Shown: positions 30,672 through 40,024 of the stretch, piece by piece
Layout: every line of letters starts with the position of its first letter
How positions within the stretch are numbered: the stretch's first letter is position 1
DNA from: Photorhabdus noenieputensis
GTDB lineage: Bacteria; Pseudomonadota; Gammaproteobacteria; Enterobacterales; Enterobacteriaceae
Assembly: GCF_018448935.1 (NCBI RefSeq)
Contig: NZ_RCWC01000026.1
Span: forward strand, 1-64,000
Length of the DNA: 64,000 bases
Direction of reading: 5' to 3'
Made by a program: the position numbers and the translations under genes
Notes under the pieces: generated by a model
Told to the model about the DNA's origin: nothing
What the model saw: the letters and a program-made list of their open reading frames with translations, nothing else
Databases searched by the model: none

Positions 30672-31787
30672 TTACTTGATTGCTGAAGCGTCGATTAAGT
30701 TGCCATTGAGGGATACCCAAGTGGACCACGATGGTGTGGCTTGCCAGATGTTCCAGAGAGCGTTATCGGTGCCACGTGCAAAAACTTCAAGCCGACCATC
30801 GGCGTCTTCCACCGCTGTTGGCGCGCTGGTGATCGTGCCATTCAGCGTGGCCCAGTTGGACCACGGACCGGAATGGGATACCGTTTGCCAGATGTGGTAG
30901 AGAGCATTATTGGTGCCGCGTGCAAAAACTTCAAGCCGGCCATCGGAGTTCTTCACGACCGCAGGGGCACTAGTGATCACGCCATTCAACGAGGTCCAGT
31001 TGGACCACGGACCGGAATGGGGAACAGTTTGCCAAATGTGGTAGAGAGCGTTATTGGTACCACGCGCAAAGACTTCAAGCCGACCATCAGCGGTGCCTAT
31101 GACGACAGGATCGCTAGTGATTGCACCACCGAGTGATTCCCAATTTGACCACTGGTTGGAATGAGGAGCGGTTTGCCAGATGTGGTAGAGAGCGTTATTG
31201 GTACCACGCGCAAAGACTTCCAGCCGACCGTCTGAGTTGATATGAACCGCGGGGTTGCTGGTGATCGCGCCATTCAAAGATTGCCAATTTGACCACGGAC
31301 CGGAATGAGCGACAGTTTGTGAGATGTGGTAGAGAGCGTTATTGGTGCCACGCGCAAAGACTTCGAGTCGGCCATCGGTGTTGACACATACCGCTGGGTC
31401 ACTAGTAATTGTCCCCCCTAAAGATTGCCAGTTTGACCAACCGGCATTGGCGGCGGTTTGCCAGATATGGTAGAGCGCATTATCGGTGCCGCGTGCGAAT
31501 ACCTCTAGACGACCGTCTGTATTGATATAAACGACAGGTTTGCTGGTTACCTTTCCGTTAAGAGAGATCCAGCCGGTCCAGGAAGAGCCTGAGTGTGGTG
31601 CTGTTTGTCTGTTGTGCCACAAGGCATTGTCAGTGCCCACACCGAAAACTTCGATCCGTCCATCGGAGGTGTTTACTACTGTGACAATTTCAGACAACGC
31701 GATTGACGTGTTTTCGATTGTTATCTCATTTATAGCAAGTAGTTCGGCATTATCTGGCTTTGGTATATTAATAGGTTCTTGTTGCAT
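30672..31787 (-). CDS. PLL-family seven-bladed beta-propeller lectin 2
   Basis: A 371-residue paralog with seven blades. The repeats are unusually uniform (DGRLEVFARGTNNALYHIWQT in several blades, with Tyr where the other paralogs have Trp in ALWHIW). This Tyr-for-Trp swap marks the copy and could affect sugar stacking. The N-terminus MQQEPINIPKPDN and C-terminus LIDASAIK match the family. CGAGGATATAT precedes the ATG. The leader contains a conserved AT-rich block shared with lectins 3-5. Confidence 0.92.
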   Translation of the reverse strand: MQQEPINIPKPDNAELLAINEITIENTSIALSEIVTVVNTSDGRIEVFGVGTDNALWHNRQTAPHSGSSWTGWISLNGKVTSKPVVYINTDGRLEVFARGTDNALYHIWQTAANAGWSNWQSLGGTITSDPAVCVNTDGRLEVFARGTNNALYHISQTVAHSGPWSNWQSLNGAITSNPAVHINSDGRLEVFARGTNNALYHIWQTAPHSNQWSNWESLGGAITSDPVVIGTADGRLEVFARGTNNALYHIWQTVPHSGPWSNWTSLNGVITSAPAVVKNSDGRLEVFARGTNNALYHIWQTVSHSGPWSNWATLNGTITSAPTAVEDADGRLEVFARGTDNALWNIWQATPSWSTWVSLNGNLIDASAIK

Positions 31788-32437
31788 ATATATCCTCGTT
31801 AGAAATAATTTTTCAGATTGACTAAATAGTTACTTAATAAGCAAGATGTTTAATTCTGTGAATTAATGTTCTCACTTTTACTCTTTATTCTTTGAAGAAA
31901 TAATTAATGCTTTATTTGATTTTGATTTGTTGTCCGTGGAGTATTAAGTGGATGTGATGCTACATTATAAAACCTCTTCTGTTTATATATATTTTTGCAT
32001 ACGGTTATTCAAAAATAATAAATTATGAATGAACTGTTTTTCTGTTTTAAGGTTTCATCTTTATTATATTTGAAAATATATTTTTATCATGATTGTTTTA
32101 ATTGTATTAAAAACATTTGATAATCTTTACGGAAGCGAACAGTTTGCCGACTAGCATTAAAAAACACAGGTTCTAGTGCATGAATGTTCTATAAAACAGG
32201 GGTTTTGTTTGACATTGCCTTTTGGGTCTATTCGACCAAGAGACTACATTGGGTAGACAAAACTATATCTTCATCATCAACAATATGCGCGAGTTTGAGA
32301 GAATGCTTGGTTTGCGTGTTGAGCATTGGGTTGATTCCAGTAAATGGGGTACTGCTGGCCCGATGCAGCATAGCATAGTAAATGTTTTCCTTTAATGCAT
32401 CAGGTCAGGCAGTTATGCGTGTCTTGTGCGAAGCAGA
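31788..32437. other. Intergenic region between lectins 2 and 3
   Basis: About 650 AT-rich bases holding the lectin 2 leader, low-complexity DNA and the lectin 3 trailer hairpin. No gene is supported. Confidence 0.6.
32355..32408 (-). repeat. Conserved downstream hairpin, lectin gene 3
   Basis: CTGGCCCGATGCA (32355-32367) pairs with TGCATCAGGTCAG (32396-32408) with one G-T wobble and one C-A mismatch. It is the least perfect of the five. Confidence 0.65.
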
Positions 32438-33562
32438 TTATTTAATTGCTGAAGCGTCGATTAAGGTGCCGCCGAGAGATACCCAATCGGACCACAATGA
32501 TGATGTAATTTGCTGAATATGCCAGAGTGCGTTATCCGCACCGCGTGCAAAAACTTCAAGCCGACCGTCAGAATTCTTCGCCACCGTAGGAGCGCTGGTA
32601 ATCACACCGGACAATGAGGCCCAATCAGACCATGAACCCGATGCTGCCATCTGCCAGATATGCCAGAGAGCGTTATCAGGGCCACGTGCAAAGACCTCAA
32701 GCCGACCATCGGCGTTGATATGTACCGCAGGGTCGCTGGTGATGACGCCAGACAGTGACTGCCAGTTTGTCCAACCTGCATTAGGAGCAACTTGCCAAAT
32801 GTGCCAGAGAGCGTTATCGGAACCGCGTGCAAAGACCTCAAGCCGACCATCAGAGTTGCTGATTACCACTGGATTGCTCGTTATCACACCACTCAGTGAT
32901 TGCCAATTTGTCCAGGGATAGGCATGAGAAGTCGTTTGCTTGATGTACCAGAGAGAGTAATCGTTGCTGCGCGCAAAGACCTCAAACTGGCCACTGGCGT
33001 TGACATATACTGTTGGGTCACTGGTAAGTACGCCATTTAGTGATTGCCAATTAGACCACGGACCGGTATGGGGTGCGGTTTGCCAGATATGCCAGAGTGT
33101 GTTATCAGAACTGCGAGCAAAGACCTCAAGCCGTCCATCGGAGTTGATATATACCACTGGATTGCTGGTGATTTGACCACCTAAAGATTGCCAGCCTGAC
33201 CAACCGGTGCCGGGGATGGGGGCGGTCTGCCAGTTATGCCATAAAGCATTATCTGTGCCACGTACGAATACTTCTAATCTGCCATCTGAATTAATGTAAA
33301 CGGCGGGTTTGCTGGTCGCTCCTTCATTTAGTGAGTGCCAGCCAGACCAGAAAGATATGGTATTTGGTGCCGTTTGCCAGTTGTGCCACACAGCATTGTT
33401 GATGCTCACGCCAAAAACCTCTAGCCGACCATCGGCGTTGTTTGCCGCCGAGATAACGCCGGGTAACGTAGTCCAAGAGATTTCATTGGATGCTTCTATT
33501 TCGTCTGAAATAGATGATTCGGTATTATCTGGTCCTGATGTATTAATAGATTCTTTTTTCAT
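32438..33562 (-). CDS. PLL-family seven-bladed beta-propeller lectin 3
   Basis: A seven-bladed lectin of 374 residues from the ATG at 33562 (MKKESINTSGPDN). A frame start at 33586 adds eight residues but ignores the AGAGGATATATAT site. Blades 4 and 5 vary (SGQFEVFARSNDYSLWYIKQT), while the others keep GRLEVFARGxDNALWHIWQ. It ends LIDASAIK. Loss of the standard core in one blade suggests fewer than seven active sugar sites. Confidence 0.92.
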   Translation of the reverse strand: MKKESINTSGPDNTESSISDEIEASNEISWTTLPGVISAANNADGRLEVFGVSINNAVWHNWQTAPNTISFWSGWHSLNEGATSKPAVYINSDGRLEVFVRGTDNALWHNWQTAPIPGTGWSGWQSLGGQITSNPVVYINSDGRLEVFARSSDNTLWHIWQTAPHTGPWSNWQSLNGVLTSDPTVYVNASGQFEVFARSNDYSLWYIKQTTSHAYPWTNWQSLSGVITSNPVVISNSDGRLEVFARGSDNALWHIWQVAPNAGWTNWQSLSGVITSDPAVHINADGRLEVFARGPDNALWHIWQMAASGSWSDWASLSGVITSAPTVAKNSDGRLEVFARGADNALWHIQQITSSLWSDWVSLGGTLIDASAIK

Positions 33563-34053
33563 ATATATATCCTCTTTAGGCATCATTTTTTAGATTCAAT
33601 AAATAGTTATTTAATAAGTAATGTATTTGATTTCACATTAATACTTTCGATTGCATTCTGGTATATTTTTATTTATAAAATGAATAAGTAATATTTTATT
33701 TGACGTTAAATTTTAATTGTTAATTTTTTGGATGTGATTTTATATTATGGGGGTCTATGTGTTGATATGTATTTTTAAATACGAATATCTAAAAAACATT
33801 AATTATATATAAACTATTTTCTTATTTTAAAGTTTTCTTTGTTTTCTATTTTAAATCTATTTTTTTACGGTTATTTTATTTTCATTCAAAATATCTGATG
33901 ATCATTATTAAAGTACCCAATTCATTATCTGGCTATTGGGTTAACTCCAGCACATTAGGTACCGCTGGTCCGATGCAGCATAGTAAATATCTTCCTTAAA
34001 TACATCGGACCAGAGAATTACGCGTGTCTTGTGCGAATATAGCGCCTTTCAGA
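33563..34053. other. Intergenic region between lectins 3 and 4
   Basis: About 490 AT-rich bases holding the lectin 3 leader and the lectin 4 trailer hairpin. No gene is supported. Confidence 0.6.
33965..34013 (-). repeat. Conserved downstream hairpin, lectin gene 4
   Basis: CTGGTCCGATGCA (33965-33977) pairs with TACATCGGACCAG (34001-34013). Relative to copies 1, 2 and 5 the stem has C-to-T on one arm and G-to-A on the other, so pairing is kept by a compensatory change. Confidence 0.7.
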
Positions 34054-35178
34054 TTATTTGATCGCGGAAGCGTCGATAAAAACACCACCGAGGTAGGTCC
34101 AATCAGACCACTGATTAGAATAGGGAGCAGTTTGCCAGATGTGGTGAAGTCCGTTACCGGTATTGCGCACAAAGACATCAAATTGGCCATCAGAATTTTT
34201 CACAACTTCTGGGCCGCTGGAGAGTCCGCCACCTAATGAAGCCCAGTTGGACCATGAGCCTGAATGGGTATCATTTTGCCAGATGTGGAAGAGTGGGAGT
34301 CCTTTGTTGGCACCACGAACAAAGACTTCAAGTCGGCCGTCACAATTCTTTGCTACCACAGGGGCGCTGGTGATAATGCCACCCAACGAGTCCCAGTTAG
34401 ACCACTGACTGGAATAGGGGAAGGTTTGCCAGATGTGCCAAAGTGCATTATCGACACTACGCACAAAGACCTCCAGCCGACCATCGACGGTGCAGGTGAC
34501 TACTGGATCACTAGTGATGGTGCCGCCTAATGATTGCCAGCTAGACCATCCAGCGTGGGGAGTAGTTTGCCAGATGTGCCAGAGTGCGTTATCGGTACCT
34601 CGGGCAAAGACTTCCAGTCGGCCATCGGCGTTGATATGGACTGCTGGGTTACTGGTGATTACGTGACCTAGAGAACACCAGTTTGACCACGGACCGGAAT
34701 GGGGAGTGGTTTGCCAGATGTGCCAGAGTGTGTTATCGGCACCGCGCGCAAAAACCTCAAGTTGACTATTGGCGTTGACATATACGGCAGGGTTACTAGT
34801 AATCATGCCACCTAAAGATTGCCAGCCTGACAGACCGGCGTTGGGCGCAATTTGACAGTTATGCCATAGCGCATTATCGGCACCACGTGCAAATATTTCT
34901 AATCGACCGTCTGAATTGATGTGAACGGCGGGTTTGCTAGTCACTTGTAAGCCAAGTGAGGACCAGCCGGTCCAGGAAGAGCCTGTATGTGATGTTTGCT
35001 CATTGTACAACACTACATTGTCAGTACCCACACCGAAAACCTTAAGTCGACCATTGGCTGTGTTAGTCACTGAGACAATACCAGACGCTGCGATAGCTGC
35101 GTTTTCGATTGATACCTTATCTATAACAGATAGCCCGGTATTACTTGGATTTAATGTATTAATAGATTGTTCTTGCAT
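34054..35178 (-). CDS. PLL-family seven-bladed beta-propeller lectin 4
   Basis: A 374-residue seven-bladed lectin. Blade 6 has an insertion (GANKGLPLFHIWQN), and blade 7 is changed (DGQFDVFVRNTGNGLHHIWQT). The N-terminus MQEQSINTLNPSN and C-terminus LIDASAIK conform to the family. AAGAGGATATAT precedes the ATG. It and lectin 5 share a nearly identical blade 6-7 linker (NDTHSGSWSNWASLGGGLSSGP), which points to recent duplication or gene conversion. Confidence 0.92.
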   Translation of the reverse strand: MQEQSINTLNPSNTGLSVIDKVSIENAAIAASGIVSVTNTANGRLKVFGVGTDNVVLYNEQTSHTGSSWTGWSSLGLQVTSKPAVHINSDGRLEIFARGADNALWHNCQIAPNAGLSGWQSLGGMITSNPAVYVNANSQLEVFARGADNTLWHIWQTTPHSGPWSNWCSLGHVITSNPAVHINADGRLEVFARGTDNALWHIWQTTPHAGWSSWQSLGGTITSDPVVTCTVDGRLEVFVRSVDNALWHIWQTFPYSSQWSNWDSLGGIITSAPVVAKNCDGRLEVFVRGANKGLPLFHIWQNDTHSGSWSNWASLGGGLSSGPEVVKNSDGQFDVFVRNTGNGLHHIWQTAPYSNQWSDWTYLGGVFIDASAIK

Positions 35179-35770
35179 ATATATCCTCTTTAGTAATAAT
35201 CTTTCAGATTCACTAAATAGTTATTTAATAAACAAGATGTTTGATTTTTTGAATTAATATTCTCACTTTTATTTTTAAAGAAATAATGAATGTTCTATTT
35301 AATACTGGCTTATGAACCGCAAAGTGTCAAATAAATGTGATATTACATTATAAAACCACCTGTGTTTATATATTTACATGCGGTTATTATGTGAATCCAA
35401 GTTGTTATTTTAAAAAATATATTTACTTCATGGTTGTTTTGAGATTATTCAAAACCTAAGGTGATTTTTATGGAAGTATACAATGTGCAAATTGGTTATT
35501 GGAAAATACAGATTCTAATTCACTAATATTCTATAAAAGCGGTTATTCTGCTTGCAATTGCTTTCTAGGCATATTCAGCTAAAAGTCTATCTTGCCATCA
35601 AAATAATACGGGAGTTTGAATTCGTATTGGGCTTGTGTGTTGAATATTGGGTTAACTCCAAAAAATTAAACACCACTGGCTCGATGCAGCGCAGTGAATA
35701 TCTTCCTTAAATGCATCGGGCCAGAAGATTATATTTGTCTTATACGAAGCTAATTCTAACTCTTTCCAAA
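35179..35770. other. Intergenic region between lectins 4 and 5
   Basis: About 590 AT-rich bases holding the lectin 4 leader and the lectin 5 trailer hairpin. No gene is supported. Confidence 0.6.
35676..35724 (-). repeat. Conserved downstream hairpin, lectin gene 5
   Basis: CTGGCTCGATGCA (35676-35688) pairs with TGCATCGGGCCAG (35712-35724) with one T-G wobble, 46 bases after the lectin 5 stop. Confidence 0.7.
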
Positions 35771-36886
35771 TTATTTGATTGCTGAAGCATCGATCAAGGT
35801 TCCACCAAGTGAGGCCCAAGCGGACCATGATGATGGACTTGTCCTCTTGATGTTCCAGAGTGCGTTATCGGTGGCGCGTACAAAGACTTCAATATAGCCA
35901 TTAGAGTTTTCCACGACATCTGGGCCGCTGGAAAGTCCGCCACCCAATGAGGCCCAGTTGGACCATGAGCCGGAATGGGTATCATTTTGCCAGATGTGCC
36001 AGAGTGCGTTATCGGAGGCGCGTGCAAAGACGACAAGTCGATTGTCGAAGTATTTTATTACTGCTGGTGCGCTGGTGATAGTACCACCCAATGAGGCCCA
36101 ATTAGACCACTGACTAGAATTGGGGGCTGTTTGCCAGATGTGCCAGATTGCATTATCGATGGCGCGTACAAAGACTTCGAGTCGACCATCAATGGTGCGG
36201 ATGACCACTGGATCACTCGTGATGGTGCCACCTAATGATTGCCAGCTTGACCAATAACCGGTATGGGGAGCAGTTTGCCAGATGTGCCAGAGTGCGTTAT
36301 CGGCACCGCGGGCAAAGACCTCAAGCCGACCATCGGCATTGATATGGACGGCTGGGTTGCTGGTGATCACTTGGCCCAGAGAATACCAGCTTGACCACGG
36401 ATTGGAGTGGGGAGCGGTTTGCCAGGTGTGCCAGAGTGTGTTGTCGGTGCCACGGGCAAAGACCTCAAGCCGCCCATCGGCGTTGATATATACCGCAGGG
36501 TTACTGGTGATTGCTCCACCTAAAGATTTCCAGCCTGACCAACCAGCGTTGGGAGCGGTTTGCCAGTTATGCCATAACGCATTATCGGAGCCACGTACGA
36601 ATACTTCTAATCGACCGTCTGAATTGAGGTAAGCGGCAGGTTTGCTGGCCACACTTCCACCGAGTGAGGTCCAGCCGGTCCAGGAAGCGCCTGTATGTGT
36701 CGTTTGCCCATTGCGCCACACTGCATTATCGCCACCTACACCGAAAACCTCGATCCGACCATCAGAGGTGTTTACCACTGAGACAATGCCAGGTACCGCG
36801 ATAGCAGCATTTTCGATTTCAACCTCATTTATATCAGATGATTCGGTATTATCTGGATTTAATGTTGTAATCGGCTCTTTTTTCAT
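35771..36886 (-). CDS. PLL-family seven-bladed beta-propeller lectin 5
   Basis: A 371-residue seven-bladed lectin and the first gene of the array in transcription order. The blade core GRLEVFARGxDNALWHIWQT is well kept in blades 2-5. Blades 6 and 7 deviate (DNRLVVFARASDNALWHIWQN; NGYIEVFVRATDNALWNIK). The N-terminus MKKEPITTLNPDN is followed by LIDASAIK at the end. CGAGGATATAC precedes the ATG. PLL-type lectins are thought to act in binding to insect or nematode glycans, inferred here from the family. Confidence 0.92.
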   Translation of the reverse strand: MKKEPITTLNPDNTESSDINEVEIENAAIAVPGIVSVVNTSDGRIEVFGVGGDNAVWRNGQTTHTGASWTGWTSLGGSVASKPAAYLNSDGRLEVFVRGSDNALWHNWQTAPNAGWSGWKSLGGAITSNPAVYINADGRLEVFARGTDNTLWHTWQTAPHSNPWSSWYSLGQVITSNPAVHINADGRLEVFARGADNALWHIWQTAPHTGYWSSWQSLGGTITSDPVVIRTIDGRLEVFVRAIDNAIWHIWQTAPNSSQWSNWASLGGTITSAPAVIKYFDNRLVVFARASDNALWHIWQNDTHSGSWSNWASLGGGLSSGPDVVENSNGYIEVFVRATDNALWNIKRTSPSSWSAWASLGGTLIDASAIK

Positions 36887-37354
36887 ATGTATATCCTCGT
36901 TAAAAATAATTTTTTAGATTCACTAAATAGTCATTTAATAATTAATATCTTGATTTTTTTAGAGTTAACCTTTTTGTTCACGTTTTTGTTCTTTCTTGAA
37001 AAATAATGAATAATGTTTTATTTGAAATTAACTTATGACAATTAAGTTATCGATAAGATATGATTTTATATTATAAATCTCTATGGGATGATATATATTT
37101 TTACATACAATCATTTAAAAACAATTAATTGCATGAAAACTATTTCATTATTTTAAAGTTTCACTTAGATTCTATTTTAAATGTATTTTTAAAGTTGTTT
37201 TAATTTCATTAAAAATATCTGATGGTATATTATATTTATATGAAAATTTAAACCAATTCTGAGGTTTTATATTGATATACTGCTTTCACCCTAATGACAT
37301 TCTTTTGCCAGAAAGTGGCATATCATGGATATGCCACTAGCTTAACGAATGAAT
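36887..37354. other. Intergenic region between lectin 5 and the TonB receptor
   Basis: About 470 AT-rich bases with the lectin 5 leader and the receptor terminator. No gene is supported. Confidence 0.6.
37314..37338 (-). terminator. Terminator downstream of the TonB-dependent receptor
   Basis: A perfect 11-bp stem AGTGGCATATC / GATATGCCACT with a 3-base loop lies 17 bases after the receptor stop on the minus strand. Only a few T residues follow. Confidence 0.65.
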
Positions 37355-39943
37355 TTAAAAATAAGTTGTAATACCGGCACGAAACGTTCTGCCCGGTGAA
37401 GGGATATAACCGAGGCTAAGAGGCTGGATATAATATTTATCGAATACATTATCCACACCAAACTCAAATTCGACATGCTTATTTATACGGGTAGTTAGAG
37501 AGATATCAGCTACAGTTGCTGGTCGCCAGATAATGGGTGCCAACAGAGGAGCGGAACCGCGTCCTGGTTTTCCTGCTGGCACAGATCGTTGTCCATAATG
37601 GGAAACTCTGGCGTTAGCAGATACCTTGTCATTTAAGAATCGCTGTGTCAGATCGAGTGATACCGCATATTTAGGCGGAATGTGATTAGTCGCATAATCC
37701 GAAGGGAGGCTACGTGCAGCACACCCGTCATTTTCCGTACAGAATTTGACTTTTGTATAGTAATTCATCGATAAACGGGCATCAAAGTGATCACTATGGT
37801 AAACACTCGCCAATTCCAATCCGGCAAATTTTGCTGCTTTAATATTACTGATGTACATACTCCAGTAATCATCCATCCATGCTCGGCTAATATAGTCTTT
37901 TACCCGGTTATCAAAGTAGGACATTTTGATATCGAAGCTATCATTTTGAGCAATGATATTCTGGAAGCGTGATGTCAGCCCGACTTCGATATTTTTTGAA
38001 ATTTCAGGTTTTATATGATCGTCAACACTCATCATATAGCCGCGAATACCTTCAACCATTGATGGAAAACGTGGGGCATAGGCATATTTAGCATGCAGTG
38101 CTGTTTCATGATTAAGTTCAAGCTTAGTGCCTACCCAATAGCCGTGAGCATGGTCTCGCTTATTGTTTACTTTCCCAGAAGTGAGTTGTGGTAGCCAAGA
38201 GCTACCCGGACGAGCTGGACTGTAATCTTCGATCTGATAGGATTTATAATCCCACCCGCCCATTAGGGTCAGGCGGTCGGCAAGTATATAGTTCCCGTTC
38301 AGGAAAAAATGGCCTTCTTTACGTTCTCCTTCCCGATTAACGGCATATTTCCATTTACCTGCGCTTGGGCCAGTGCGTTCACGAATAAAACTGGCACCGT
38401 AGTTCAACTCAATATCTTGCATCGAAAGCTCAAATAATGAGGTGTTGCTCAAATTCACCCCGACTGTGCGCATGAATTTTTTATCACCGAGAGTGTTATT
38501 TGAGGTTCGAGGGCGGTCGTTAACCCGTGTTTGCCATACTCCGATATCCAAATTAATCCAGGGATTTGACGCAGGTTCCCATTTATAGTTGAGGCTGTGT
38601 CTGTTCATGTTGAGCCGTGTCAGTGGCCCCTGTTCCAAGATCATAAATGTTTGGCTCAGGTTTGCCATATCCGCGACATAGGATTCCCCGTAGAGATTTT
38701 GGTAATGGCTAATGATAGCGGAGAGTTCATGACCATCGCCAAAACGAACTTTTCCTTTACCCAGTAATGACTGGCTATCTTCAGAAGTGTTAGGTACGGC
38801 ATCTCCCATTGCGTACAGCGAATAACCGGCCATTTGTTCACTGAATTGTGGAATGTGGCAATCTTGTGGATCACTCTGACACAAATAGCCTGGCATCCCA
38901 CGTTCCTTAGCGCCCGGTCCGTGTTTGCCTGAGTGGTAATTGCCCCGCTTGCGCTGAGAAACACCAAACAGCAATTCATAGGAGGGTTCGGCCATCGCGA
39001 AAACAAGACTCCCGGTGCGATTCTTAGCGTCGAAAAGAGAGGTTTTTGATGGGGAAGCCCAGTCATTGCGTTGATAATCGTCAGGATTAGAGTGATTGCT
39101 CAGCAGACTTCCTTTCAGGCGTAGTCCTACCTTTTGTCCATCAAGGAGGATATCACTGGCTTCAATGGTTTTTATCTCCACCGTTCCCCCGATAGCTCCC
39201 ATGCCGCCTTTTCCTGTCGGGCCTTTACTGATATCTACCCGGCCAATGAAATCGGGATCAATAAAGGAACGGTTGGAGACACCTTGATAACCTCGGTATA
39301 GCGCGGTTTGGTTAGACGCGCCGTCAACGGTAGTTAAGACTCGGCCTTGTCCTTGCAAGCCCCGGATATTCACATCCAGGCTGCCTGAACTGCGTGCTTC
39401 GCCGGATAATACCCCCGGTGTTGTTTTGAAAATATCAACAGGGTGGATCACACCGAATTTTTCAATATCTTTACCTTTGATAGTGGTACTGTCGAACCGC
39501 AATGGTTCATTACCTCCGTACCCGCGATTGCCTGCTACCATAAGAGGACTTAGTATGACTACACTTTTGTTGGCCATCTTCTTTGTCATTTTTACCAGCG
39601 TATAACTGCCATCGGTACGTTGGGACAGATGTAAATGACTGTCTGTAAGCAGTTGTATTAAACCTTGATGAGCAGTAAAACTGCCGTTTAATGACGGCGC
39701 TGTTAGCCCGTTGGTTAAATTCGGATCGAAAGAGAGAGCGGTACCGGTTTGCGCTGCAAAATGGGACAACGAATTGCCTAATGAACCTGGCGGAATATGA
39801 ACGGAATAGAGTGTATCTGCTGGTGTGGTGGCGTAAAGGGGACGTGCCGGCAGCAGTATTAATGGCAATAACAGTGCGAATAAAGACTTTTTCTGCCAAC
39901 GTGGTTGTGAATCTTGGCAGTCAACATGATATGGCATAGGCAA
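37355..39943 (-). CDS. TonB-dependent outer-membrane receptor with STN signalling domain (heme/HasR-like)
   Basis: An 862-residue receptor. A signal peptide (KKSLFALLLPLILLPARPLYA) is followed by a secretin/TonB N-terminal (STN) domain at about residues 48-118 (VHIPPGSLGNSLSHFAAQTG). A plug domain comes next (GVLSGEARSSGSLDVNIRGLQGQGRV; GGMGAIGGTVEIKT), then a 22-strand barrel ending in an aromatic residue (AGITTYF). The plug segment GAIGGTVEIKTIEASDIL and a KPEISKNIEVGL box resemble heme/hemophore receptors of the HasR type, but substrate is inferred. With the FecI/FecR-like pair upstream it forms a cell-surface signalling system, in which ligand binding activates the sigma factor. Confidence 0.85.
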   Translation of the reverse strand: MPMPYHVDCQDSQPRWQKKSLFALLLPLILLPARPLYATTPADTLYSVHIPPGSLGNSLSHFAAQTGTALSFDPNLTNGLTAPSLNGSFTAHQGLIQLLTDSHLHLSQRTDGSYTLVKMTKKMANKSVVILSPLMVAGNRGYGGNEPLRFDSTTIKGKDIEKFGVIHPVDIFKTTPGVLSGEARSSGSLDVNIRGLQGQGRVLTTVDGASNQTALYRGYQGVSNRSFIDPDFIGRVDISKGPTGKGGMGAIGGTVEIKTIEASDILLDGQKVGLRLKGSLLSNHSNPDDYQRNDWASPSKTSLFDAKNRTGSLVFAMAEPSYELLFGVSQRKRGNYHSGKHGPGAKERGMPGYLCQSDPQDCHIPQFSEQMAGYSLYAMGDAVPNTSEDSQSLLGKGKVRFGDGHELSAIISHYQNLYGESYVADMANLSQTFMILEQGPLTRLNMNRHSLNYKWEPASNPWINLDIGVWQTRVNDRPRTSNNTLGDKKFMRTVGVNLSNTSLFELSMQDIELNYGASFIRERTGPSAGKWKYAVNREGERKEGHFFLNGNYILADRLTLMGGWDYKSYQIEDYSPARPGSSWLPQLTSGKVNNKRDHAHGYWVGTKLELNHETALHAKYAYAPRFPSMVEGIRGYMMSVDDHIKPEISKNIEVGLTSRFQNIIAQNDSFDIKMSYFDNRVKDYISRAWMDDYWSMYISNIKAAKFAGLELASVYHSDHFDARLSMNYYTKVKFCTENDGCAARSLPSDYATNHIPPKYAVSLDLTQRFLNDKVSANARVSHYGQRSVPAGKPGRGSAPLLAPIIWRPATVADISLTTRINKHVEFEFGVDNVFDKYYIQPLSLGYIPSPGRTFRAGITTYF

Positions 39944-40024
39944 GTTCTCTATAACTTTTTCAGCTTCTTTTATTTCTATGCCGTATGAGATTGAAAAAAG
40001 TGTCAGTAAAAATGATTATTTTTA

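Noticed and set aside
28889-36917. Many frames of 60-130 residues on the plus strand across the lectin genes, rich in RAKTSSRPS-like repeats
   Set aside because: They are antisense shadows of the repeated blade core (LEVFARG in the lectin frame). They begin and end with the blade period, have no independent ribosome-binding sites, and repeat in every copy.
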